From: Nevskiaceae bacterium | GTDB lineage: Bacteria > Pseudomonadota > Gammaproteobacteria > Steroidobacterales > Steroidobacteraceae | Direction of reading: 5' to 3' | DNA: 14,753 nt | NCBI GenBank assembly: GCA_031277355.1 | Contig: JAITMN010000219.1 | Span: 1-14,753, forward strand | Made by a program: the position numbers and the translations under genes | Shown: piece by piece, positions 7,403 through 13,884 of the stretch | Numbering within the stretch: the stretch's first letter is position 1 | How the letters are laid out: every line of letters begins with the position of its first letter | Notes under the pieces: generated by a model | What the model saw: only the letters and a program-made list of their open reading frames with translations | Told to the model about the DNA's origin: nothing | Database searches by the model: none

Positions 7403-9060
7403 GGACCACCTTCCCAGCGGATACGCCCGGTGGCGCAAACATCACTGCCGTGTTTGATCTGATATGTGGTGCGATGCCTCATCGCATCATTGCGCAGCAA
7501 TACCGTGAGCCTGCTCTGCGGAAGAATCACGCGCCGGAATTTGGCGGCTTCGAGACCGGAAAATCCGACCCCAATCCCCAGGAGCTCACGACTCAACCCT
7601 ATGAGCCAATCGATCTGCACTACGCCCGGAAGAATCGGTTGTTCGGGAAAATGCCCGGCAAAAAACGGCGCCGTCGGTGATACCCACAGTTCGACGACAC
7701 AGGATTCGGCATCCCGCTCCAGCACACGAAATTCGGGGTTGCGACGATCAAAACGCTCACGCAGCAACGATTCGGGCGTCTTGCCATCTGCGGTCACGGG
7801 CCAGGGATCGACAAACCTCCAGCTTCGAGGCAGCAATTCGACTTGCGAAGATTGACGCAGACACTCGCGAAGCCGTTCGACCAAGCGCAGTTTGCCTTGC
7901 TCGGCCAAGGCCCAGCCGGAAGCGTTCGGCATCGCAACCACCGCCAAAATCTGACGTGGCGCGCCCACGACCAGGGCGCGCGCCTTCAGCAGCAGGCCCG
8001 AGTCGAGTAACACGCGCTCGACGCCATCCAGAGAAACGCGCTTCTCCTCCAGTTTGACGATGCGATCCACACGCCCGGCAAGCTCGAAGCCATCACCGAG
8101 CGCAACCACACGATCAGCACTGCGAAACCATTCGTCCGTGGGCAACTGCGGGGTACGAATTTCAAGCACACCGTCCTGCTGCCTGAACTGCGCGCCCGGC
8201 AATGCTCGCCAGGCGGACGCCGCTCCCGGCGCACGCGGCCGCCAGGCCACTGCTCCGGTTTCGGAACTGCCATATATCTCGGTGACATCGACCCCAAAGG
8301 AAGCCCGGCACGCACTGACTCCGGTCTCTTCCAGTGGCCCGCCAGCCGAGAGTATTGAACCCACGGCACATTTCAGCGAACTCAACTCCGGCAGGCGCGT
8401 CAAATGTGCCGGGCTCGTAACCAGATTGCATCCCTCTGGCGCATCGATCAGACACAGATCCTGCACCTGAGACAATCGAATTGCCTCGAACGGCCTCCCG
8501 GTCGCCAGCGGCAACAACACGCGAAATATCAGGCCATACATGTGCTGATGAGACACGGTACCCAGCACCCGTCGCGATGGCTCTCCCCAATCAAGCGTGG
8601 CGGCAAGGCTCCGGACTTCGCACTCCAGTTGCCGAAGATGCTTTGCGATTGCAATGGGTTGCCCGGTACTGCCCGATGTATACATCTCCAGCAGCATCGC
8701 CTCCGGGTCCAGCAATGACAATCGCCCCTCGGCCGGCCCCTCAGGGCGCAGCCCCTCCGGAGTCCCGGCGAAGCCATCGATCATCAAATCAGATCGGGCC
8801 GCCGCCCACTGCTGATCCGAAGGCACCAGCGCACACTTGCCGGCATGCCATGCACCCAGCAACGCCGCCACGAACTCCAGCGCATCATGAAAATGCAGCA
8901 CATAGCGCCTGCCCGGCGCCGCCGCGAAAGCGGCTTTCCATGCCAACACGCTTTGCTCCAATTCGCCGAAGCTGCGCGGCTGTCCGTGCTGATAGGCAAT
9001 GATCGCCGCCCGGTCACGCTTCCCATCAAACAGCCGGCAAAGTGACGTGTTCTCAACCAT
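7399..9060 (-). CDS. Aryl acid-ACP ligase (ANL adenylation enzyme) fused to FabZ/FabA-like dehydratase (ApeH-ApeI-like)
   Basis: Fusion of 553 residues. The N-terminal part (about 1-435) is an AMP-forming ligase: YTSGSTGQPIAIAK with TSGSTG at 128-133, VTEIYGSSETG (YGSSE 263-267), GRVDR at 329-333, and the A10-type VTADGKT with Lys427. It should activate the aromatic starter acid and load it on an ACP. The C-terminal part (about 450-553) is a hotdog dehydratase: FFAGHFPEQPILPGVVQIDW, with catalytic His470 and Asp484 in the positions of FabZ His/Glu or FabA His/Asp. In several APE clusters these are two proteins (ApeH, ApeI). The start is ATG at 9060, or the adjacent ATG at 9063, overlapping the membrane-protein stop; no strong ribosome site is seen, which fits coupling. 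Substrate specificity is inferred. Confidence 0.92.
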   Translation of the reverse strand: MVENTSLCRLFDGKRDRAAIIAYQHGQPRSFGELEQSVLAWKAAFAAAPGRRYVLHFHDALEFVAALLGAWHAGKCALVPSDQQWAAARSDLMIDGFAGTPEGLRPEGPAEGRLSLLDPEAMLLEMYTSGSTGQPIAIAKHLRQLECEVRSLAATLDWGEPSRRVLGTVSHQHMYGLIFRVLLPLATGRPFEAIRLSQVQDLCLIDAPEGCNLVTSPAHLTRLPELSSLKCAVGSILSAGGPLEETGVSACRASFGVDVTEIYGSSETGAVAWRPRAPGAASAWRALPGAQFRQQDGVLEIRTPQLPTDEWFRSADRVVALGDGFELAGRVDRIVKLEEKRVSLDGVERVLLDSGLLLKARALVVGAPRQILAVVAMPNASGWALAEQGKLRLVERLRECLRQSSQVELLPRSWRFVDPWPVTADGKTPESLLRERFDRRNPEFRVLERDAESCVVELWVSPTAPFFAGHFPEQPILPGVVQIDWLIGLSRELLGIGVGFSGLEAAKFRRVILPQSRLTVLLRNDAMRHRTTYQIKHGSDVCATGRIRWEGGP

Positions 9061-9592
9061 CATTCCATTGCTGGCGAACCAGGCGCCGCACCACGAATTC
9101 GCCTGCAAACAGCAGTCCGGCACAGGCATAGGCAATGCCGCCGCTATACATCGCCCACGAAGCATCGCTGCTGAACAACGCCAGCCACGCTGCAATCATT
9201 GCGTTTACCAGAAAGAACACACACCAGAGCATCGTCACGCGCCGCGTGTAGGCCACCGCCGGGGGCGGCAGATCAGGTTCACGCAGGCGCGCAATCCGCT
9301 CGACGAAACTGGGCGGCCGGAGCAGACTGCGACCGAACAATACAAACAGACCCAGATTCACGGCCACTGGATAGAACTTGGCCGGCAGACTCAGATCAGT
9401 CAGCGCAGTGACCACGGCCATTGCCAACAACACGGCACCCCACAGCCATTCACGCGCGAAGATCACCCGCAACACAGCCAACAAACACAGCGGCAACGCC
9501 AACGCCCGCGCGCCTTGCTCGCGCAGCAGAAAATAGATAGCCACCGGGTAGGACAGCGTCACCGCGCCCAGCAGCACGGAACGGGGCCTCAA
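9053..9592 (-). CDS. Small integral membrane protein of the aryl polyene cluster (COG4648/ApeG-like)
   Basis: Hydrophobic protein of 179 residues with about six predicted membrane helices: roughly 6-24, 29-45, 50-66, 72-88, 110-132 and 143-165, ending in a basic tail (VVRRLVRQQW). No catalytic motif is recognisable. A protein of this type sits between the ACP genes and the ligase in known APE clusters; its role is not established. The start is TTG at 9592-9590, overlapping the ACP stop as TTGA, and it is backed by GGAG at 9598-9601 five bases upstream; the next candidate, GTG at 9577, would cut into the first helix and has no such site. The stop lies inside the ligase start. The membrane nature is directly visible; function unknown. 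Confidence 0.85.
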   Translation of the reverse strand: MRPRSVLLGAVTLSYPVAIYFLLREQGARALALPLCLLAVLRVIFAREWLWGAVLLAMAVVTALTDLSLPAKFYPVAVNLGLFVLFGRSLLRPPSFVERIARLREPDLPPPAVAYTRRVTMLWCVFFLVNAMIAAWLALFSSDASWAMYSGGIAYACAGLLFAGEFVVRRLVRQQWNDG

Positions 9593-9840
9593 GCCTTCTC
9601 CGTCAGGTGCCGATACAGCGCCTCCACCACATCGCCCACCGTGCGCACGGAACGGAACGCCTCGGGCTGCAAGCGGCGCTCAGTCAATGAACGCAGCTTG
9701 ACCATCATGTCCACGGCGTCAATGCTGTCGATGTCCAGGTCCTCGTACAACCTCGCCGCCGGCGTGATCTTTTCGGGCGCAATGCCGAAGGTCTCCTGCA
9801 AGACCTCACTCAGACGGGCAAATATTTCTTCCTTCGTCAT
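9589..9840 (-). CDS. Acyl carrier protein (second of the tandem pair, ApeF-like)
   Basis: Acyl carrier protein of 83 residues. The phosphopantetheine site is DLDIDSIDAVDMMVKL with Ser39 as the attachment residue. Helix 1 (EEIFARLSEVLQETFGI) and the conserved acidic face around helix 2 are present. It carries either the growing polyene or the starter; which of the two ACPs does which cannot be told from sequence. The ATG at 9840 has GGAG at 9848-9851, seven bases upstream, the clearest ribosome binding site in the cluster. A gap of 17 bases separates it from the first ACP, and its stop overlaps the TTG of the membrane protein. Two dissimilar ACPs in tandem are a hallmark of APE clusters. Confidence 0.95.
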   Translation of the reverse strand: MTKEEIFARLSEVLQETFGIAPEKITPAARLYEDLDIDSIDAVDMMVKLRSLTERRLQPEAFRSVRTVGDVVEALYRHLTEKA

Positions 9841-9857
9841 ATTCGCACTCCGACCCT

Positions 9858-10115
9858 TCAGCGTTGCCGCGCCCCAGACACAAATTGCGCAAGTCGCCGG
9901 ACAGACCCAAAGTGCTCACGCCCAGCCTCCGAATCTCCCAACACAATGCCATAGCGCTTTTGGAGAGCCAAACCAAGCTCCAAAGCGTCGATGGAATCCA
10001 AACCCAGCCCCTCCACAAATAGCGGTGCATCGGTATCGATATCGGTCGCCGAAATGTCTTCAAGGTTCAGCGACTCGATGATGAGCGCCTTGATTTCCTG
10101 CTCAAGCTCTTGCAT
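9858..10115 (-). CDS. Acyl carrier protein (first of the tandem pair, ApeE-like)
   Basis: Acyl carrier protein of 85 residues, with helix 1 (EQEIKALIIESLNLEDI), a loop containing TDAPLFVEGLGL, and the phosphopantetheine site GLDSIDALELGLAL with Ser41. The LFVEGLGLDSID form resembles ACPs of type II fatty-acid-like and polyketide systems more than housekeeping AcpP. It is clearly diverged from the second ACP at 9589-9840, so the two probably have separate partners (for example the starter-loading ligase against the ketosynthase). The ATG at 10115 lies inside the end of the acyltransferase gene (14-base overlap). It is followed by a 17-base gap and then the second ACP. Confidence 0.95.
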   Translation of the reverse strand: MQELEQEIKALIIESLNLEDISATDIDTDAPLFVEGLGLDSIDALELGLALQKRYGIVLGDSEAGREHFGSVRRLAQFVSGARQR

Positions 10116-10881
10116 TGGACTTCACCCTGTCGGTCAGCAATTGTCTCAGTTGATCGGTCAGACCGCGCGCCGCGTTCACGTCGCCGCCCAGACGGGCGGA
10201 CTCACCGACCACCGGCAGATCGTCCAACACCCGGATCGAGAAATACATTCTGCGCGGAGGGACATGCCACCACGGCTCACCCTTGCGCAGCGACGGCGGT
10301 TCGCAACTGATTGTGACCGGCGTCAAAGGCCGCCCCACGCGCAAGGCGACATTGGCTGCTCCGCGATGCCATTTCTGCGCTTGAAGCGGATTGGTGCGCG
10401 TGCCTTCCGGAAAGACGATCAGGCTGCTGCCGGCACAAAGCGCATCAACACAGGCGTCCACCAACTCCACGCCCCAATCATTGCACACATAACCCGCAGA
10501 ACGCACTGCGGCACGGGTAAAGGGATTGTTCGACAACCCTGCCCGCACGATGCAAGTCGCATTCGGCACCACCGAAAGCAGGAACACCACGTCAAGCAGC
10601 GTCGGATGATTGGCAACGATCACCAAGCCGGGGCGGCGCAGCCGCTCCACACCAACCAGTTCGAATCGAAGCACGCCAAAAAGTCTCATGAAACGCACAA
10701 AGACCCAGAACAATATGTGCACCAAGCGCCGCGCCGCCTTCTGCCGCCGTTCTCGTCGAGGAAACAACACATACAGAAACGGGATACCGACGGCCCATAG
10801 AAGAATCCCGCCCAACCCGAAAGCCAGGAACGAGAGCCCCGTGGCGCACAACCGCCAGGCTCGACCCATGGCGCTAAGCAT
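10102..10881 (-). CDS. 1-acyl-glycerol-3-phosphate acyltransferase-like (PlsC family) membrane acyltransferase (ApeD-like)
   Basis: Acyltransferase of 259 residues from the chosen start. A hydrophobic N-terminal region (about 10-45) anchors it in the inner membrane. The PlsC signatures follow: ANHPTLLD (HxxxxD catalytic pair), and FPEGTRTNP for phosphate binding. The likely substrate is a polyene or fatty acyl-ACP with a lipid acceptor. The open frame has an ATG at 10932, but that gives a 59-base overlap with the previous gene and about 17 extra non-hydrophobic residues; the ATG at 10881 overlaps by only eight bases and begins close to the conserved RAWRLCATGLSFLAFGLGG segment, so it is preferred. 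A further ATG at 10869 is possible. The gene ends inside the first ACP gene. A second, unrelated acyltransferase domain exists in the fusion at 5726-7402. Confidence 0.88.
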   Translation of the reverse strand: MLSAMGRAWRLCATGLSFLAFGLGGILLWAVGIPFLYVLFPRRERRQKAARRLVHILFWVFVRFMRLFGVLRFELVGVERLRRPGLVIVANHPTLLDVVFLLSVVPNATCIVRAGLSNNPFTRAAVRSAGYVCNDWGVELVDACVDALCAGSSLIVFPEGTRTNPLQAQKWHRGAANVALRVGRPLTPVTISCEPPSLRKGEPWWHVPPRRMYFSIRVLDDLPVVGESARLGGDVNAARGLTDQLRQLLTDRVKSNARA

Positions 10882-11623
10882 GTCGCCGCCAGAGATAACG
10901 GCCGGTTTCGGAAACCAAGGCCGATCGCTCATTGCCCGTCAGAAACTCCAGCACCCGCAAGCAGGGATGTTCTACACGCGAGCGAGCGGCCATATCCGCA
11001 TCCGCCGCCCCCGCAGTCAGCGTAAACCCGCCAGCGGATTGCGCGCGCAACTGGCACGCCCAAGCGTACCGAAAACCATCATTCTCGTTTTCTTTCGTTC
11101 GGTAAATCGATGGCACCGGATCATCACAACACACCACCATCACACTGGCCGCACCCGATGCAAGCCAACCCAACGCCTCGAAGAAGGCAGACTCCGCCAG
11201 ATCATTCCTGGCCGCGACGCTGGTGGTCATCGCGTGGTCTTCGCGCGCAATGCTGTAGAGACCAACCGCCGCATTATGGACAGCCAAACTGAATCCCATC
11301 GGAGAAACGCTGCCGTCTCGATGCAGTTGGGCAAACAATCCGGCAACCGCACCCAGATCGCCATAGCCAGAGGCGAACACCACAGGGCACGAGACCGTGT
11401 TCTGGCAAGCGGCCAGCACGTTCAGGGCGGCTCTACCCAATGGACTGACGCGACGCCGAAGCCCTGCTGGCATCCAAGGCAGCTCTGGGGAGAAGTCTCT
11501 GGCCAATGGCGCAGGCTCCTTGAACCAGCTCAGCCATTGCTGCTGTGTCGACAAGCCGGCAGCTACCGCAGCCCAGCTTTCCAACGCAAACCTTGGCCCG
11601 ACACTCTCGCCAACGATGGACAT
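10874..11623 (-). CDS. Half-size ketosynthase-like subunit, chain-length-factor type (ApeC-like, Ketoacyl-synt_2)
   Basis: Protein of 249 residues resembling only the N-terminal half of a ketosynthase. After FALESWAAVAAGLSTQQQW, an opening typical of the short family, comes VFASGYGD, then FSLAVHNAAVGLYSIA (about 112-127), which occupies the place of the nucleophile elbow but has no cysteine (alanine at the equivalent position). ASGAASVMVVCCDD follows. It therefore cannot condense by itself and probably pairs with the full ketosynthase at 1-665, as ApeC does with ApeO. The start is uncertain: the ATG at 11623 fits the family length, while a TTG at 11671 would add 16 residues and has GGAG too close to it. 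It is the first APE gene, 92 bases after rimI from this ATG. GC is markedly lower here than in rimI. Confidence 0.82.
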   Translation of the reverse strand: MSIVGESVGPRFALESWAAVAAGLSTQQQWLSWFKEPAPLARDFSPELPWMPAGLRRRVSPLGRAALNVLAACQNTVSCPVVFASGYGDLGAVAGLFAQLHRDGSVSPMGFSLAVHNAAVGLYSIAREDHAMTTSVAARNDLAESAFFEALGWLASGAASVMVVCCDDPVPSIYRTKENENDGFRYAWACQLRAQSAGGFTLTAGAADADMAARSRVEHPCLRVLEFLTGNERSALVSETGRYLWRRHA

Positions 11624-11649
11624 CGAAAGACACAACCCCAAAATGTGGA

Positions 11650-11655
11650 ATTCTA
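11650..11655 (-). promoter_or_regulatory. Possible -10 box of an aryl polyene operon promoter
   Basis: On the minus strand the hexamer TAGAAT matches the sigma-70 -10 consensus at five of six positions. The -35 region is weak (TTCTGG at 18 bases spacing). It lies in the AT-richer gap between rimI and the first APE gene, and would place transcription start about 20 bases before the ATG at 11623. If the TTG at 11671 is the true start, this box is internal and the call fails. Confidence 0.3.
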
Positions 11656-11715
11656 ATCCCAGTGGCGCCAACTCCAGAAATCTTCGGGACCAGGCTCAGG
11701 ACCGGGCCAGCATGC

Positions 11716-12183
11716 TCATCGCCCCTTCCCCAACACCTTGCGCAGCACCACCGCATCCTCCCGGCCGCCCACGGCCTGATAGTAGCCTCGGCGTATGCCG
11801 ATCTGCGCAAAGCCCTGTGATTGATACAGCCGGATCGCATTGGTATTGGACGGTCGCACTTCGAGAAACACCTCTTGCACATTCAGACTTCGCGCAAATT
11901 CCAGCAGATGCGCCAGTAGATGAGCGCCGATGCCACGGCCACGCCACGGCTCGGCGACGCACAGATTCAGCACATGCGCTTCGCCGGCTCCGCTGCTCAG
12001 CACTCCATAGCCGATCAGCACGTCATCCAGTTCCACCACGCAGCAGTAGTGGCCCGCGCGCAGGCAGTCGCGGAAGATGGCCTGCGTCCACGGGAACGGA
12101 TAGGTCTGCTTTTCCAGCGTTTGAACCGTCACGACATCGTCGAATCCCATGTCGCGAATTTGAATCGACGGCGTCTGCCTCAT
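11716..12183 (-). CDS. rimI: Ribosomal protein S18 alanine N-acetyltransferase
   Basis: GNAT acetyltransferase of 155 residues that acetylates the N-terminal alanine of ribosomal protein S18. Visible features are TYPFPW near 27-32, the acetyl-CoA pyrophosphate loop in VLNLCVAEPWRGRGIG (RGRGIG 81-86), VFLEVRPSNTNAIRLYQSQGF with a glutamate and Tyr120 in the positions of the known catalytic pair, and the RGYY segment near 132-135. Length agrees with RimI. The ATG at 12183 overlaps the glycosylase stop as ATGA, so the two are coupled; the extension to 12492 is a shadow. A related GNAT cannot be fully excluded, but the YPFPW and LEVRPSN features fit RimI well. Confidence 0.92.
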   Translation of the reverse strand: MRQTPSIQIRDMGFDDVVTVQTLEKQTYPFPWTQAIFRDCLRAGHYCCVVELDDVLIGYGVLSSGAGEAHVLNLCVAEPWRGRGIGAHLLAHLLEFARSLNVQEVFLEVRPSNTNAIRLYQSQGFAQIGIRRGYYQAVGGREDAVVLRKVLGKGR

Positions 12184-12980
12184 GCCGCAAGGCCGCGATA
12201 CACGCCGCGCGCGAATTTCAGGTCTTCCCAGGCTTTGCGCTTTTCGCCGGGCGAACGCAGCAGATAAGCCGGGTGATAGGTGACGACCAGCGGCGTGCGC
12301 GAAACGCCGAAGTGATGCAGGCGGCCACGCAATTTGCCGATGGGTGTGTCGGTGGCAAGCAGGTTTTGCGCGGCGATGCGCCCGACCGCCAGCATGATGC
12401 GCGGCCGCAGCAACGCGACCTGCCGTTCCAGATAAGGCAGGCACTGATCCACTTCGCCGCGCTCGGGATCGCGGTTGTTCGGCGGACGGCACTTGAGCAC
12501 ATTGGCGATGAACACCTGTTCGCGCGCCAGATCGATGCCGCGCAGCATCGCGTTGAGCAGTTGTCCGGCGCGACCCACGAAAGGTTCGCCCTGACGGTCT
12601 TCATCCACACCGGGCGCCTCGCCGACGATGAGCCAATGCGCGGAGCGATTGCCCACACCAAACACGGTTTGCGTGCGGCAGGCGGCCAGAGCGCATCGGG
12701 TGCAACCGGACACCTCGGCGGCAAGTGTTTGCCAATCGTCGGTGGCGGGCGGGAGCACGGGTGGCGCGGGTGGCGCGGGTGCTGCGACCATCCTCGACGC
12801 AACGGTCGGCGCAGTGACCGGAATCTGCTGCGCCTCGGCCACGACCTTCGCCGGAACCGCAACCTGCACATCAGGCGCATCTTCATCGCGCACAGCAACA
12901 TCATCCCGCGCATCGGCAGGAACTCGCGCTCGCCAGTCGGGAATACCCAGCGCGTGAAGATAGGCGGCGCGCCGATTCAT
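12180..12980 (-). CDS. Uracil-DNA glycosylase, family 4, iron-sulfur type
   Basis: DNA repair enzyme of 266 residues that removes uracil from DNA. The catalytic core (about 85-266) has motif A GEAPGVDEDRQGEPFVGRAG beginning at 120, and motif B VTYHPAYLLR with His236. The four 4Fe-4S cysteines are Cys93, Cys96, Cys164 and Cys180, with the spacing of the family (CxxC, then C and C fifteen residues later). The N-terminus (1-80) is an extension: RRAAYLHALGIPDWRAR, then a disordered Ala/Pro/Val-rich linker partly built from a 9-base repeat. Such an N-terminal extension occurs in proteobacterial members. The ATG is three bases after the pssA stop, and the stop overlaps rimI, giving a pssA-UDG-rimI operon. 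Confidence 0.94.
   Translation of the reverse strand: MNRRAAYLHALGIPDWRARVPADARDDVAVRDEDAPDVQVAVPAKVVAEAQQIPVTAPTVASRMVAAPAPPAPPVLPPATDDWQTLAAEVSGCTRCALAACRTQTVFGVGNRSAHWLIVGEAPGVDEDRQGEPFVGRAGQLLNAMLRGIDLAREQVFIANVLKCRPPNNRDPERGEVDQCLPYLERQVALLRPRIMLAVGRIAAQNLLATDTPIGKLRGRLHHFGVSRTPLVVTYHPAYLLRSPGEKRKAWEDLKFARGVYRGLAA
12761..12778. repeat. Short 9-base tandem repeat in the glycosylase linker
   Basis: Two exact copies of GTGGCGCGG (12761-12769 and 12770-12778), followed by a partial third copy. They encode the Ala/Pro linker of the uracil-DNA glycosylase, so copy-number change would alter only linker length by three residues. Confidence 0.7.
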
Positions 12981-12983
12981 GCC

Positions 12984-13820
12984 TCAGCCATCGCCGCTTG
13001 CATCGCGCTGATCCGCAGGATTCGCTGGATTCGCTGGATTCGCAGCACTGGCCGCAATCTGCGCCACGCGCTTGCGCCGCCGATGCACCGCCCACAGCAC
13101 CGGCCCCGACAGCGCATAGCCGCCGAACACCAGCAGCAGACTCAGCGGCGGATGAAAGGCGATCAGCACAAACGACAACGGCACCAGCACGATGGTGGCG
13201 AACTTCACCGGCCCGTCCCAGTTCAACTGCTTGAAGCTGCTGTATTTGAAGCTGCTGACCATCAGGCCGCCCGCAGCCGCCGTGACCAGCAGGGCCACAA
13301 TCAATCCGATCAACCCCGGCTCGCCGCGCCATTCCTCGGTGGAAGCCCAGACGAACCCGGCCACGACAGCCGCCGCCGAAGGGCTGGGCAGCCCCTCGAA
13401 CCAGCGCTTGTCGGCGGCATCGCGCGTATTGAAGCGCGCCAGCCGCAGCGCCGCGCACACCGCATAGAAAAACGCCGCCAGCCAGCCCAGCCGCCCCCAG
13501 ACCTTGCCGTATTCGAACAAGCGCTCCACGCCCCACTGGTACGCGACGATGGCCGGCGCGAGCCCAAACGACACCATGTCGGCCAGACTGTCGTATTCCT
13601 TGCCGAAGGCGCTTTCGCTGCGGGTGAGCCGCGCGATGCGGCCGTCGAGCGTGTCGAAGATCATCGCGACGAAGATCGCAAAGCCCGCGCGCCGGAAATT
13701 GCCGTCGATCGAGGCGACGACCGCGTAGAACCCGGAGAACAGGCAGCCCGTGGTCAACAGGTTCGGCAGCAGGTAGATGGCGCGGGACTGCTGCCTTTCG
13801 GGCGGTTTTTCGGGTTCCAT
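12984..13820 (-). CDS. pssA: CDP-diacylglycerol-serine O-phosphatidyltransferase
   Basis: Membrane enzyme of 278 residues making phosphatidylserine from CDP-diacylglycerol and serine, the precursor of phosphatidylethanolamine. The CDP-alcohol phosphatidyltransferase motif DG-x2-AR-x8-G-x3-D-x3-D is complete: DGRIAR, then eight residues, then GKEYDSLAD. NLLTTGCLFSGF precedes it, RLARFNTRD and FEGLPSPSAA follow, and several membrane helices fill the rest; together these indicate the PssA type found in Bacillus and many proteobacteria rather than the E. coli phospholipase-D-like type. The C-terminal tail is polar with the repeated triplet Asn-Pro-Ala. The ATG at 13820 is preferred; an in-frame GTG at 13874 would add 18 residues and leave almost no gap to the divergent proS. 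No ribosome site is seen at 13820. Confidence 0.93.
   Translation of the reverse strand: MEPEKPPERQQSRAIYLLPNLLTTGCLFSGFYAVVASIDGNFRRAGFAIFVAMIFDTLDGRIARLTRSESAFGKEYDSLADMVSFGLAPAIVAYQWGVERLFEYGKVWGRLGWLAAFFYAVCAALRLARFNTRDAADKRWFEGLPSPSAAAVVAGFVWASTEEWRGEPGLIGLIVALLVTAAAGGLMVSSFKYSSFKQLNWDGPVKFATIVLVPLSFVLIAFHPPLSLLLVFGGYALSGPVLWAVHRRRKRVAQIAASAANPANPANPADQRDASGDG
13018..13044. repeat. 9-base tandem repeat in the pssA C-terminal tail
   Basis: Three head-to-tail copies of GGATTCGCT (13018-13026, 13027-13035, and 13036-13044 ending in A), with a degenerate fourth copy just before (13009-13017). On the minus strand they encode the Asn-Pro-Ala repeat in the PssA tail. Repeat number could vary between strains without a frameshift. 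Confidence 0.85.
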
Positions 13821-13831
13821 AAAGGTCGAGA

Positions 13832-13861
13832 ATGATAGTCTTGTGGGCTGTCCCGCCACAA
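13832..13861 (-). promoter_or_regulatory. Candidate pssA promoter
   Basis: On the minus strand TTGTGG (13861-13856) and TATCAT (13837-13832) are separated by 18 bases and resemble sigma-70 -35 and -10 boxes (TATCAT matches five of six). Transcription would begin only about five bases before the ATG at 13820, which would make the pssA message nearly leaderless and would explain the missing ribosome site. Confidence 0.35.
13841..13861. repeat. Inverted repeat between divergent pssA and proS
   Basis: TTGTGG (13841-13846) and its exact complement CCACAA (13856-13861) flank a nine-base spacer. It lies in the 64-base divergent gap and overlaps the candidate -35 of pssA, so it might be an operator; six paired bases could also be chance. 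Confidence 0.35.
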
Positions 13862-13884
13862 ATCCAAACGTCACGACCCCCCAA

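Noticed and set aside
8999..10081. Open frame of 360 codons on the plus strand, opposite the ACP and membrane-protein genes
   Set aside because: Composition is Gln/Arg/His/Thr-rich without domain pattern, and the minus strand holds two unmistakable acyl carrier proteins.
11672..11715. Possible transcription terminator after rimI
   Set aside because: The GGTCC/GGACC-like repeats here are mostly direct, form no convincing stem, and no T-run follows.
11397..13835. Open frame of 812 codons on the plus strand, antisense to the APE chain-length factor start, rimI, glycosylase and pssA
   Set aside because: It lies opposite four genes with clear family motifs. Its product is a low-complexity Arg/His/Ala/Gln-rich sequence with no recognisable domain, as expected from GC-rich antisense frames.
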